A stretch of 13,742 bases of DNA from Anaerolineae bacterium (GCA_030597485.1 JAUVRU010000017.1:1-13742); one strand, 5' to 3'. Positions 1 to 8,762 are shown, numbered from the stretch's first letter. Numbers and translations: made by a program. Notes: generated from the sequence alone by a model not told the origin.

Positions 1-1
1 C

Positions 2-466
2 AGCCTGCCTGCGGTCCGCTGCGACGCCACCCTGTTGACCGACCCACCCCGCGCCGCCTGGCTCCCGATTGACCGCTGGCAGTACATTGACGGGTGGCCG
101 GCCGGGTACGGGCTGATCGACGCAGCCGGCGATCTGCGCCAGCGAGCCGATGAGATGGGCACTATCGTCGTCGTCAAGCGGGCCACCAGTCAAATGCGCG
201 CCGGCGCCTGGGTTTACTATCTGGATCAACCCAACATCCTGCTGCAGGCCATCAACCTCAAACATGCGGACCCACAGTCACTGCTTCAGGACTTGGAGCA
301 GTCACCCTTCCCCATTTTTGTGGTGCTGGACCGCCCCTCAGAAGACCGCTACGTCCCTGACTTCACCCAAGGGCCGTACGCTCCCTATAGCACGCTGATC
401 GCCACCTATCCCCGCCCGGGCGGAACCAGCCGCATCGAGATTTACCGGATGACCTCTACGCCTTAG
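2..466 (+). CDS. C-terminal end of a GT39/ArnT-like membrane glycosyltransferase (5' partial)
   Basis: The reading frame is open from base 2 at the window edge to TAG at 464-466, so the gene starts outside the window; the internal TTG at 35 is not needed as a start. The visible ~154 residues contain no membrane segment and include DRWQYIDGWPAGYG near the beginning, a motif I associate with the soluble extracytoplasmic C-terminal domain of PMT-like (GT39) glycosyltransferases of Chloroflexota. The rest (VVVKRATSQMRAGAWVYYL, then FPIFVVLDRPSEDRY, ending IEIYRM) reads as alternating beta strands and helices. The family call rests on this tail only; the catalytic membrane part is not visible. It converges on the next gene with only 12 bases between the stop codons and no visible terminator hairpin. 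Confidence 0.6.
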   Translation, partial: SLPAVRCDATLLTDPPRAAWLPIDRWQYIDGWPAGYGLIDAAGDLRQRADEMGTIVVVKRATSQMRAGAWVYYLDQPNILLQAINLKHADPQSLLQDLEQSPFPIFVVLDRPSEDRYVPDFTQGPYAPYSTLIATYPRPGGTSRIEIYRMTSTP

Positions 467-478
467 CAGGCATTGCGT

Positions 479-2416
479 TCATCGCGGTGGCCGCGCATAC
501 ACCACAAACTGCTCGTTGCTGTACACCTGTTGCCACGGTAGAGTCAGCGGCTTCCGCCCCACCACATAGTCAAAAGGATACTCGCGGTACAGGGCCTCCA
601 GCGCCGCCGGCGACAAGGCTGTCAGCTCCGTATCCCTGTCCACGTCCACCAACCCGGCCTCGGCCAGAGCCTGCATACGCCGATCCCACTCCAACGCGTA
701 GTGCCGACTGAACATCGCTGGCGCCCCGTCTTTCTCTTCCGCGATGGGAGAGCGCATAGAAAAGACCCGAAAGCCCTTTTCGTCGGGGTCGGTGACAAAA
801 ACTGCATCACGGCGTGTGTGGACAGCCGCCCACAGCTGCACATCCCGCCAGGCACGAAACGTCGGCGACATCCAGGCATCATTGGTCGGCAGTTGCAGTC
901 GGCCATTGAAGTAGGCGGGCCAATCACGCTGTCGCCAGTCATTTGCCAGCGGAAGCAACGCCAACACCACCAGAACGCAGCCGACGCCTGTCGCCGCCCA
1001 GCCGGTCAGAGAACGGGACCTCACCTGTCGCATGCCTTTCAATGCCAACACCAGGCCATATGCCAGCAGGGCGGGCCACAACGCGTCCGCCGGCATTCCC
1101 CAGCCCACGTCAAGCAGCGGAGGCGACCACCACGCCGCCAACACGGCTGGCAGCAGAACGGCCAGCCCCCCCACAGCCAGCACGCCCTCAGCCCAACGAT
1201 GTCCCCTGGCGCCCCAGACTCGTTCTATGGCCCGGCTGGTCAGAATGACGCCCAGCAGAACCGCTAGGACTGGCTGCCACGCTGCCTTACCCCGGTCGAA
1301 GTAGACGGCTGTCGCCAGCAACACAGCCACCAACCAGCTGGCCGGTCCACCTCGTCTGTACAGGTTTACCACGACATCAGCACCGAATATGATGCCCAAT
1401 ACAATGACCAGCCGCCAGCTGCGGGCCACTTGCAGCTGCGCCAGGGGAGCCAGCCCCAGCCAGTCAACGCCCAGCCCCACGACCAGCGTCGCCCCCAATG
1501 CCACGCCTAGGACAGCCAGGCTAAGTTGGGTGGTGCGCGCGTCGCGAGGGCGGCTGCTCCAGCCCACCAAACCCAGGATTACATAGATGGCCAGCGATAT
1601 CCAGTTCGCCGCCTTCCAAGACGCCAGAAACACATAAGGCGTTCGCCCCCACAACACGTCGCGCCAGGCCGGGTCCAGCCACAACCCCACACCGCCGCCA
1701 GAACTACAGACCAGCAGTGCCAGCGAGATCCACAACAACAGCGCCGACCCTATCAACGCCCTGACGGGAATGCTCCTTTTCCAGAGCCACCACGCCAGCA
1801 GCACATTGGCCACCAGCCAGGTATGCAGCCCAGAAAGGGGATGCAGGAGTAAGTGTAAGGCCACCAAGACAGCTGCCCTCCAGGGACGTCGCTGCCACAG
1901 GGCGGCCAGTGCCAACAGGCCGAGTGACAAGGTTAGTGTGCGGGGGTTAAGGTAGTTGTCATAGGTGCGAACGAAGGTGCCCCCAACGCTGACGGGCAAG
2001 ATGAAGAGCGCCATCGCCAGATATGCCGTCGGTTTGCGCCCGGTCAATCGCAGGGCCAGGACATACACACAGAGCAGGATTGTTAACTGGGCCAACAGGT
2101 AGCCCAGAAACATAGTCCATTCCAATCCCATCCAGTGCACAGGCCAGCCCAACAGGTCCTCAAAGAGAGAAACGCTGGCTTGCGGCTGGTTGAAAAAGTA
2201 GTCGCCGGGATAGAGTGATGGGTCCAATCGGCGGTTGAGAATGGGAATATACAAGATCTGATCGTCGTTGACGAACTTATATTGATGCGCCAGCAATGCC
2301 AGCGGGGTGAGAATCAGGGCCACCGCAACCGGCAACCCCCACCATTGCCCGGTCCGTCCGTCATCGAGCGTTCTGTCACGTTGTGCGCGACCCGATCCGG
2401 TCATTTGCTCCCCCAT
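479..2416 (-). CDS. Polytopic membrane protein with C-terminal soluble domain, possibly GT-C-like
   Basis: This 645-residue protein has a short charged N-terminus, a first membrane segment around residues 27-43, then an extracytoplasmic loop with NDD at 50-52 and RLDPSLYPGDYFF at 63-75. About ten further hydrophobic segments run to residue ~490. Residues ~493-640 are soluble and include RDAVFVTDPDEKGFR (536-550) and a final VVGRKPL...EQFVVYARPPR strand region. An acidic motif in the first outer loop followed by many membrane segments is the usual GT-C glycosyltransferase plan, and the NDD...DPSLYPGD pattern recalls uncharacterised membrane families such as those carrying DUF6798, but I cannot test either. 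The ATG at 2416 overlaps the preceding gene's TGA by one base (TGATG), which suggests translational coupling. A second in-frame ATG at 2404-2402 follows a GGGGGAG stretch and could be the real start; it would remove four residues. It is the last gene of the minus-strand operon. Confidence 0.85.
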   Translation of the reverse strand: MGEQMTGSGRAQRDRTLDDGRTGQWWGLPVAVALILTPLALLAHQYKFVNDDQILYIPILNRRLDPSLYPGDYFFNQPQASVSLFEDLLGWPVHWMGLEWTMFLGYLLAQLTILLCVYVLALRLTGRKPTAYLAMALFILPVSVGGTFVRTYDNYLNPRTLTLSLGLLALAALWQRRPWRAAVLVALHLLLHPLSGLHTWLVANVLLAWWLWKRSIPVRALIGSALLLWISLALLVCSSGGGVGLWLDPAWRDVLWGRTPYVFLASWKAANWISLAIYVILGLVGWSSRPRDARTTQLSLAVLGVALGATLVVGLGVDWLGLAPLAQLQVARSWRLVIVLGIIFGADVVVNLYRRGGPASWLVAVLLATAVYFDRGKAAWQPVLAVLLGVILTSRAIERVWGARGHRWAEGVLAVGGLAVLLPAVLAAWWSPPLLDVGWGMPADALWPALLAYGLVLALKGMRQVRSRSLTGWAATGVGCVLVVLALLPLANDWRQRDWPAYFNGRLQLPTNDAWMSPTFRAWRDVQLWAAVHTRRDAVFVTDPDEKGFRVFSMRSPIAEEKDGAPAMFSRHYALEWDRRMQALAEAGLVDVDRDTELTALSPAALEALYREYPFDYVVGRKPLTLPWQQVYSNEQFVVYARPPR

Positions 2417-5400
2417 CAGGGCACGTGGAGCGGTGTGCTCAAAGTGAGATCATTACCAATGGACTGTCCGGCCTCATCAAACACTGCCAGCCGTTCCCCA
2501 CTGTCGGGAAGGTACATCCCCACAATGAGACGGTACTCACCAGAAGGCAGATCAGCCGGCAGGCTGAGCCGATGTGTGTCGCCCACGTACTCACCCGGCG
2601 CCCACGTGGCAGTGATGAGCGCTCCGTCACCAGGCTGGTCGTCATGCTGGGCCTGCACCTGGTTGGCCGCGTCCAGCAACTGTACGAAGACCACGTAATT
2701 CGGTTGTGGCGTGGCCTCTGCCTGCCAGGTGATGGTAATGGCCAGGTCCTGACCGGGCACCAACGTCTGGCCGATCACACCACCGTCCAAGTCATAGCCC
2801 AAGAGGCGGATGTCTTCCCCTAGCCGGGCCGACTGCGCCACGGACGGCGGCTGGGCCAGGGTGAAGAGGTGGTCCCTCCCTTCCACGGTAAGTGAGGACA
2901 GCATCAGCTGACCCACCTGGCTGCCCTGGACGTCCAGCAGGGTCACGATCAGATTATACTCGCCGGTGGGCAAGCTGGCAGGCAGGTGCAACGTCCAGGG
3001 ATCACGCACCAATTCGTCCATCTGCCAGCCAGGAGTTGGATAGCGCCCATTGACCGGCTGGTCTATCCATTCCGCGTGTTGGCCGGGCCCATCGCCCTGC
3101 AATGTGACCGCGATCGCGTAATCCTCCGCAATGGCCTCCAGCGCCCGCCAGTACAGGGTGAGAGGCACGGACTCGCCCGGCTTGCGCACCGCCGGCGTGT
3201 AATCGTAGCCGACCAGAGCCAGCGAATCATTCAGCGCTTCCTCGACCCGGTGCTCAACCGGCACCCATTCGCCTTCGGGGAAGGCAGGGGGGTGGCCAAC
3301 CACCACTGTGCCCTCCGCCGGTGACAGTTCTATCTGGCCGACGACCATGCCATCCTCGCCGATGACACCGGCGCGCAACAGATACTCACCCGGCGGAGTG
3401 CCCGGATATACTACCAGCTGGCATTGGCTTTCGATGATGTCGTCATCTTGCCAGACAGCAGCATCCCCAAACGTCGAATCGGGGTTACAGGGTCCCCAGG
3501 CCCAATCTTGCCCCAACGTGTCGGTGAGGCGCACGTAGAAATGGTCGCCCGGCCGCATGCCATCGTTCACCCAGTAGAGACGCACCGGCACCCGGGCGCC
3601 AGCGGCCGGCGCTTCCAGCATTTCAAAGCCTGCCAGATTGGCCCTGCCCACCAGCCGGTTTTGCGTCGCAAATGGGTCCACCGGATGGGCGATTGCCTTG
3701 CCCTGGTAGACATAGGCGTAGTCTATGCCCGCCAGCCGGGCCGTGTAGAGGGGGGCATCTCGGGTCACGTACCGAATGATGGAGTCCCTGGGTAACTGCC
3801 GCTGCAATTGGTTGATGTAAAAGATGATGTAGTCGCTGCGCAACAGGTACTGCGGATGGGAAACGTCACTTACATCCACCTCTCCGCCAAAGAGAATGGT
3901 GACGGTAGTGCCATACCAGGAGGACACGCGATGTACCTGGTCGCCCGATTGATCTTGAACGTACCGCACGGCTCGTTCCAACCCCTCACCCCGGCCGATC
4001 AGCGTCACCTTCTGCGCCTGTGCCGCCCCCCCCAGCAGCGGATTATAGAAGGTAGAATAGTAGGGAGCGGTCCGCCAGGCAAACACAGCCTGACCCACCG
4101 CCAACAGGGCGACCAGCACGAGACTCAGACTCAATGCTGGCCATTTGAGAACTGCGATCTGGGATTTGACATTTGCCATTTGGTATTTGCCATTTGATAT
4201 TTGGTATCTTATCCTCGTCCATCCCCAACCAGCCAGCATGTCAATGACGACCACAGCCGGCAACACATAGCGCTCCTGTTTCTTGCCGATCAATGACATG
4301 AAGACGATGAACAAGATGACATACACCAGCAGCCACGTCGCCCATCGCTGATCGCTCTTCACTGCCGGAACCCCGAAGCGGCGAACGCGAACCCACACCA
4401 GGCCTAGGCTGATCACAGCCAGTGCCAGCCCCACCAGCGTGAGGGGGGTGAGGGCAAAAGCCAGGCTGACGGGGTAGTACAGAGGGCCAGCATCAGGCAC
4501 AGGCTGCCCCATAAAAAAGGTGCCGCTGGCGTGCGCCCCCTTCTCGTGTGCGATGAAACCAAGGACCGTGTTCAGTGTTGTACCTGGCGCCGCCCACAGA
4601 GCCGGCCACACCAGGACCATCACGAGACAGACGATGCCTGCCAGCTTGAGCCATGGCACAGCCACCGCTCTCACCGCGGACAGCCATTGGCGGCGCTCCC
4701 GCCAGGCGACCGGTAGCAGGGTCAGCCCGGCAAAGCCCAGCAGAAAGACCGAGGATACCTTGCTGAGAACAGCCAGCCCTATGCCCAGTCCTGCCAGCAG
4801 CAGGTAGCGGTGGCGTCTCTCTTTCAAATAGAGCAACCAGCCCAGCACGGCCAGCAATGAGAAACCGGCGGCGGGTGAGTCATGGTGCAACACACGGCAA
4901 TGAGCCAGGTAGAGCGGCTCGAAGGCCATCAGCGCCGCGCCGGCCAGCGCCGCGCCGGTGCCCAGCAGTCGCCGACCTAGTTCGAACGCCAGCACCACCA
5001 CCAACGCCGAAAGCAGGGCGAGGGGCAGACGCAGCAGTTGCAACGTTGCCAGAGTGGCGGGCGTCGTGGTCATGCGGGCGGCAAACTGCACCAGTGTCTC
5101 GCCCGGCAGCGCGGACTGGGCATAGTGCAACAGCAAGCCGATGGCCCCTGACCACATAGCGGTCACTCCCGGATGGCCGCTCTGTACCGTCTGCGCCAGG
5201 TTGCCGTTGACCAGCCCTTGAAGGAAGTGAGCGGAACGCTGATACCACAGGTTCTCGTCAACCATCAGGAAGTAGTCGAGCTGCCATAGGCGAGGGAGGG
5301 CCGCCAGCACGAAGACGACCAGGAGATAATACCAGCGGCGGGAGCCTGCCGTCCGAGCATCCCGGCTATTGGCATAAGTCAGTGTGCTATTGCTTGAGGA

Positions 5401-5418
5401 ATCTTGAGCCATGCCCAT
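2416..5418 (-). CDS. GT39 (PMT-like) membrane glycosyltransferase with three C-terminal beta-sandwich repeats
   Basis: This 1000-residue protein is predicted to transfer a sugar from a polyprenyl-phosphate donor to an extracytoplasmic acceptor; the acceptor is unknown. Family evidence: a first membrane segment at ~29-48, an outer-loop acidic motif MVDENLW (52-58), SGHPGVTAMW (80-89), HHD (178-180) and ~11 membrane segments to residue ~447. Residues ~450-590 are a soluble region with YNPLLGG (458-464) and YIIFYINQLQR (530-540), shared with the upstream paralogue. After it come three similar domains at ~590-707, ~731-847 and ~868-999, each with a 'LYW' or 'ITW' strand and a closing P-G-E-Y-L/R-L strand (PPGEYLL, PTGEYNL, PSGEYRL). 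The first loop's DE pair is the expected metal/donor site in this family. The gene starts 5 bases after the upstream stop; M3 (5412) is an alternative start. A heptanucleotide tandem repeat lies in the linker at residues ~403-426. Confidence 0.9.
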   Translation of the reverse strand: MGMAQDSSSNSTLTYANSRDARTAGSRRWYYLLVVFVLAALPRLWQLDYFLMVDENLWYQRSAHFLQGLVNGNLAQTVQSGHPGVTAMWSGAIGLLLHYAQSALPGETLVQFAARMTTTPATLATLQLLRLPLALLSALVVVLAFELGRRLLGTGAALAGAALMAFEPLYLAHCRVLHHDSPAAGFSLLAVLGWLLYLKERRHRYLLLAGLGIGLAVLSKVSSVFLLGFAGLTLLPVAWRERRQWLSAVRAVAVPWLKLAGIVCLVMVLVWPALWAAPGTTLNTVLGFIAHEKGAHASGTFFMGQPVPDAGPLYYPVSLAFALTPLTLVGLALAVISLGLVWVRVRRFGVPAVKSDQRWATWLLVYVILFIVFMSLIGKKQERYVLPAVVVIDMLAGWGWTRIRYQISNGKYQMANVKSQIAVLKWPALSLSLVLVALLAVGQAVFAWRTAPYYSTFYNPLLGGAAQAQKVTLIGRGEGLERAVRYVQDQSGDQVHRVSSWYGTTVTILFGGEVDVSDVSHPQYLLRSDYIIFYINQLQRQLPRDSIIRYVTRDAPLYTARLAGIDYAYVYQGKAIAHPVDPFATQNRLVGRANLAGFEMLEAPAAGARVPVRLYWVNDGMRPGDHFYVRLTDTLGQDWAWGPCNPDSTFGDAAVWQDDDIIESQCQLVVYPGTPPGEYLLRAGVIGEDGMVVGQIELSPAEGTVVVGHPPAFPEGEWVPVEHRVEEALNDSLALVGYDYTPAVRKPGESVPLTLYWRALEAIAEDYAIAVTLQGDGPGQHAEWIDQPVNGRYPTPGWQMDELVRDPWTLHLPASLPTGEYNLIVTLLDVQGSQVGQLMLSSLTVEGRDHLFTLAQPPSVAQSARLGEDIRLLGYDLDGGVIGQTLVPGQDLAITITWQAEATPQPNYVVFVQLLDAANQVQAQHDDQPGDGALITATWAPGEYVGDTHRLSLPADLPSGEYRLIVGMYLPDSGERLAVFDEAGQSIGNDLTLSTPLHVP
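4141..4210. repeat. Heptanucleotide tandem repeat inside the 1000-residue GT39 gene
   Basis: Ten consecutive 7-base units are in phase here. On the plus strand the core consensus is NNATTTG; six units in a row (4162-4203) keep ATTTG exactly, and the flanking units are degenerate. Because 3 units equal 21 bases, the translation shows a 7-residue periodicity: YQISNGK, YQMANVK, SQIAVLK at residues ~405-425. It lies between two membrane segments, in what is predicted to be a cytoplasmic loop. Nothing suggests it breaks the frame. The AT-rich repeat contrasts with the GC-rich gene around it, which points to insertion or slippage expansion of an intergenic-type repeat. Confidence 0.85.
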
Positions 5419-5423
5419 CCAGC

Positions 5424-7640
5424 TTAACTTCCCCGGGAGGTCACCCGCACTTCATCCTCGCCCGGCGGCAGGTCGAAGATGAGCTCACCCTCGGTAACGG
5501 CCGGCGCCTGGGTGTAGAAACCGATTTGAAGCTGATAGTCGCCAGGGGATAGGGCCGCAGGCACCGGCAGTGTCCCCTCCTCGGTGATGATCTGTCCTTG
5601 CCGCCAGGCAGCGGGATCGCCGTTCTCGCTCAACACTGGTTGGCTGGTGCCCTCCGCCAGGATGTGTCCGCCCGGCTCGACCAGGCGGAAGAAGAACCGC
5701 TCCTCGGGCATCTTGCCCAGATTCTCCCAGTAGAGGCGAAAAGGAACCGTACCCCCGGCAGCCACGGACGGACGATCGGGATCGGCAGCATCCGGCCAAT
5801 CCCATCCCAGCAAGGCAGCAATGCCCCGGTACACGCGTCGATTCTCGTCCACCCGATCCTCCACGTAGTGATGGATGCGGGGACCAGGATAGATGACAGC
5901 GTAGCTTATGCCTTTCAGGTGAATGGTCGTCTCCTCCCGATAGCGAGCCTGGAAGTATCGGAGCAACTCATCATCGGGGAAGTGACGCTGCAGCTGATTG
6001 ATGTAGAATACGACGTAATCACCGGCCAGAGCTTTGCCCTTCTCCTTGGAATAGCTGATCGACTCGCCATCAAAGAACGGCGCGAAGGTGGACTGATACC
6101 AGGCCGAGACTCGCAACCCCTCAGCATCAGGCTTCTGGTTGAGGTAATCAGCCGCCAGATTCATCCCCTCGCCCCAGCCAATGGTCACCATCTTCTCTGC
6201 GCCCCGAATGCCTCCCAGGAGGGGATTGTAGTAGGTGAAGTAATATGGGTAATTGGTGACAATCAGAGCGCCCTGGAGAATCAAAATGCCGGCAAGGACC
6301 AGAGCCCCTAGTCTGGCGGTTGAATGCTCCCACCTGGCGGGTTTTTTGATTCGCCGATTCGCTGACTCGCTGATTCGCTCATTCAACAGTTGAACCAACC
6401 CCACAGCGGCCACCGCGCTAACCACCGGCCAGATAGGAAGAAGATAACGATCTTGCTTCTTTTCGCCAAAACTGATGAACACGACAAAAAGCAGGATGTA
6501 CAGCACCATCAGCCCCAATATGGGTGACCAGCTCAGCCGCCGGGTGTTGGGATCAGGCCGGAGCACCATTCGCCGCACCGGTGACCGGCTCGCTTTCCAA
6601 CGACTCAGCCCGCCGTACAGCACGGCCGCCAGTCCCACCCACACCACTGGTGAGCTGCGCAATAGCCAGATAACCGGATAGAAGCATGGGCCGGGGTCCC
6701 GGGATATGGTTCCCAGGAAGTAGTTGCCCTTGGCATGGCCCCCGCCGGCATATTTGAGGCCAACGGTAAAGACGGTGCCCAGCGTGTCCAGGGGAATGAC
6801 CCACATGGCCGGCCAACAGACGAAAAAGGTGGCTGCTGCCAGGCCGAACCAGAGCAAGCCGTCGCCCACCGTGGCCATCACGCATCGCCAGTCCAGCCTA
6901 TCACCCCGGCGGCGGCGATCAACCAGCGACCAAAGACCTACCAGGACGATGAAGGGATTCAGAAACAGGCTGGTGCTCTTGCTGAGAAAGGCCAGACCTG
7001 CCATCACACCAGATGCCACCAACCAGCGCCGCGACTGTCCCCGACCCCAGTAGATGAGGGCCATTAGCATGGACGGTGTCATCCACGCGGTGGCCAGTGC
7101 ATCGTGGTGAATGACGCGCGACAGGGCCACGTGAAAAGGGTCCAGTGCCAACAGCAGCCCCACCACCAGGGCCACCAGCCGGTTGTCGAACAGTCGCCCG
7201 ACCAACAGGCAAACAGCCGCCACCCACACGCTGACCAGCACCACAGTTGGCAGACGTTCCCACACGATCAAAGCCCGGTCAAGAGGATTCGTCTGCAGCG
7301 ACACCACGAAATCGAACAGTGGAGCCGGCACCCCTTCTGCCAGGTAGCGCAGCACGATGCCCAGACTTCCCGTCCACATGGTGGTCACGCCAGGGTGGCC
7401 GGTGCGCAAGGTGCATGCCAGGCCCACAGCCTGCTCAAAGCCGGTATGGTTAACCGGTGATTTGCACACGTAAGCTGCGTTGAGCAATCCTGCCAGGAAG
7501 TTGCGCGAACGATCCACCCACAGGAACTCGTCGGGCGTGAGGAATTTCCCCAAGGCGGGGAGGCGGCTGGTCAGCGCCAGCAGAAACACTCCTACCGGCA
7601 CGCCCCAACCGGTGAGCCGATCAAGAGTGTGTGACATCAT
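5424..7640 (-). CDS. GT39 (PMT-like) membrane glycosyltransferase with one C-terminal beta-sandwich domain
   Basis: This 738-residue protein is a clear paralogue of the downstream 1000-residue enzyme. Shared landmarks are TPDEFLW (35-41) after the first membrane segment, TGHPGVTTMW (80-89), VIHHDALATA (176-185), EKKQDRYLLP (393-402), YYNPLLGG (470-477) and DYVVFYINQLQR (541-552). About eleven membrane segments are visible to residue ~462. Only one C-terminal beta-sandwich unit is present (~605-733, with LYW at 636-638 and SPGDYQLQIG at 698-707), against three in the paralogue. The first outer loop is about 17 residues longer than in the paralogue and holds two cysteines (C59, C75) that could form a disulfide. 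The start is the first of two adjacent ATG codons; no Shine-Dalgarno sequence is seen, but the gene lies 12 bases after the upstream stop, so re-initiation is plausible. Role: predicted extracytoplasmic glycosyl transfer, acceptor unknown. Confidence 0.9.
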   Translation of the reverse strand: MMSHTLDRLTGWGVPVGVFLLALTSRLPALGKFLTPDEFLWVDRSRNFLAGLLNAAYVCKSPVNHTGFEQAVGLACTLRTGHPGVTTMWTGSLGIVLRYLAEGVPAPLFDFVVSLQTNPLDRALIVWERLPTVVLVSVWVAAVCLLVGRLFDNRLVALVVGLLLALDPFHVALSRVIHHDALATAWMTPSMLMALIYWGRGQSRRWLVASGVMAGLAFLSKSTSLFLNPFIVLVGLWSLVDRRRRGDRLDWRCVMATVGDGLLWFGLAAATFFVCWPAMWVIPLDTLGTVFTVGLKYAGGGHAKGNYFLGTISRDPGPCFYPVIWLLRSSPVVWVGLAAVLYGGLSRWKASRSPVRRMVLRPDPNTRRLSWSPILGLMVLYILLFVVFISFGEKKQDRYLLPIWPVVSAVAAVGLVQLLNERISESANRRIKKPARWEHSTARLGALVLAGILILQGALIVTNYPYYFTYYNPLLGGIRGAEKMVTIGWGEGMNLAADYLNQKPDAEGLRVSAWYQSTFAPFFDGESISYSKEKGKALAGDYVVFYINQLQRHFPDDELLRYFQARYREETTIHLKGISYAVIYPGPRIHHYVEDRVDENRRVYRGIAALLGWDWPDAADPDRPSVAAGGTVPFRLYWENLGKMPEERFFFRLVEPGGHILAEGTSQPVLSENGDPAAWRQGQIITEEGTLPVPAALSPGDYQLQIGFYTQAPAVTEGELIFDLPPGEDEVRVTSRGS
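6346..6385. repeat. Octanucleotide tandem repeat inside the 738-residue GT39 gene
   Basis: Five consecutive 8-base units with plus-strand consensus CTGATTCG are present (first unit starts TTG, second CCG, last ends CA). They encode residues ~419-432 (NERISESANRRIKK), a hydrophilic stretch between two membrane segments. The position corresponds to the loop that carries the heptanucleotide repeat in the downstream paralogue, but unit length and sequence differ. Confidence 0.8.
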
Positions 7641-7652
7641 CGAAGAAGGGTA

Positions 7653-8750
7653 CTATTCAAAGTAGGTGTAGATCCAATCCCCTTGCAGGCTGGTGGACAC
7701 GCTCAGCCGCAGCCAGGCCCCGGCCGCCAGCACCAGCTTACCGTTGGCCGCGGCCCCCGGCGTGGCAGCGGTGTAGGCGGACTCCCCAGGCGTCAGCACG
7801 ATGGTCACTTCGCTATCCCCTTCAGCCATCCGGTATTCAACATCGTCAATGGTGAACGTAAGCGGCTGTCCGGCGTAGTTGATGACCGTCAGGGAGGGTA
7901 AGCCATCCTCCGGGCTGGTCGTGTCACCGGCAGTTGGCCTGGCCTCCGTGGCCTCCGGGATCGGCTCGGATGTAACATCCGCCACCGGTTCATCACCCAG
8001 AGGAACCCGGATCACCGTGATCTTCAAGGGAACGGGCGTAGGCTCCAGCTTGCCCAGACTGTAGTTCGGTGCCGTGGACAACTCTTGACTGAACCCCAGG
8101 CCGGTGTACTCACCAGTCACGATCTGGATTGTGGCATTTATGCTCGACGTTCCCGCGCTGGCTGAATACCCAACCTGGCCGGGCGGCAGATTGACCTGGG
8201 TTCGCCCGTTGGCCGGCACCGTGCACAGTGCGTCGCCGATGTTCACCAGCAATGCCTCACCGATGTAGTTGTCCAGAACCAACGCCCCCTGCCCGGCCGG
8301 TATGGCCTGCAGGGGAGGCCTTTCGGTCGGGGTCTCCGGAGCGGCCGGTGTTAGGCTGGCCTCAAACAGGACCAGCTGGTCCTTGGGCTTCTCCAGCACG
8401 ATCCCATCGGGCGAAAGCACGGCCGGAGATTTCTCCAGGCGGGCTCCCAACACATACGTCTCTCCTGGTGCCAGCTCCACCATGCCGTTGCTGCCCGGAC
8501 CACCGGGAATGTGAGCGCTGAACTCGTGCTGACCGGTGTCCAACGCCAGCCTGAGCTGTCCCCCCTCCGGCACCGTGCCCGTGCCTGATACCGTGTAGGC
8601 GGTTCCGTCCAGGGTGAAGATCATGTCCCCACCCACATAGTTCACCACGACAAGTGTGGCCTGGCCGCCCTGAGCATAGGCAACCGCCACGCCCAACAGG
8701 AACACGACCAGCACCGCTAATGCAACCCAACCCATCGATCTTCGTGTCAC
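7653..8750 (-). CDS. Secreted protein with three internal beta-rich repeats and Pro/Thr-rich linkers
   Basis: The 365-residue product starts with GTG at 8750, supported by GGAGG seven bases upstream. Residues ~1-26 form a signal peptide (MTRRSMGW, hydrophobic LAVLVVFLLGVAVA, then AYA-QGG as a likely cleavage site). Three related segments follow at ~32-106, ~157-222 and ~287-352. Each opens with a short hydrophobic strand then N-Y-x-G (NYVG 37, NYIG 161, NYAG 291), has a 'DG/GD/DD' turn before Y/C-x-V/M, a central L-x-P-G or similar turn before a Y/F-x-A strand, and a final glycine-rich hydrophobic strand. The two linkers (~130-153 and ~235-283) are rich in Pro, Thr and Glu, typical of extended and sometimes O-glycosylated linkers. 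I do not recognise a named family; DUF4397-like beta sandwiches are one guess. It is the first gene of the GT39 operon (12 bases to the next start), so it may be an acceptor or partner of those enzymes, which is inference. Confidence 0.85.
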   Translation of the reverse strand: MTRRSMGWVALAVLVVFLLGVAVAYAQGGQATLVVVNYVGGDMIFTLDGTAYTVSGTGTVPEGGQLRLALDTGQHEFSAHIPGGPGSNGMVELAPGETYVLGARLEKSPAVLSPDGIVLEKPKDQLVLFEASLTPAAPETPTERPPLQAIPAGQGALVLDNYIGEALLVNIGDALCTVPANGRTQVNLPPGQVGYSASAGTSSINATIQIVTGEYTGLGFSQELSTAPNYSLGKLEPTPVPLKITVIRVPLGDEPVADVTSEPIPEATEARPTAGDTTSPEDGLPSLTVINYAGQPLTFTIDDVEYRMAEGDSEVTIVLTPGESAYTAATPGAAANGKLVLAAGAWLRLSVSTSLQGDWIYTYFE

Positions 8751-8753
8751 GAT

Positions 8754-8762
8754 CCTTCCTCC
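8754..8762 (-). promoter_or_regulatory. Strong Shine-Dalgarno site that fixes a GTG start
   Basis: On the minus strand GGAGGAAGG lies just before the GTG at 8750, with seven bases between GGAGG and the start codon. This supports GTG rather than the in-frame ATG five codons later as the start of the three-repeat secreted protein. Confidence 0.8.

Noticed and set aside
467..478. Bidirectional terminator between the two convergent genes at the left edge
   Set aside because: Only 12 bases separate the stop codons and no inverted repeat was found there.
701..1852. Long plus-strand open frames opposite the 645-residue membrane protein gene
   Set aside because: Their products are rich in Pro, Arg, Gln and His with no membrane or domain pattern, as expected for antisense shadows of a GC-rich gene, and the minus-strand frame is a convincing membrane protein.
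5598..6311. 237-codon plus-strand open frame opposite the 738-residue GT39 gene
   Set aside because: It lies fully inside a well-supported gene that shares many motifs with its paralogue, and it has no recognisable domain or ribosome site.
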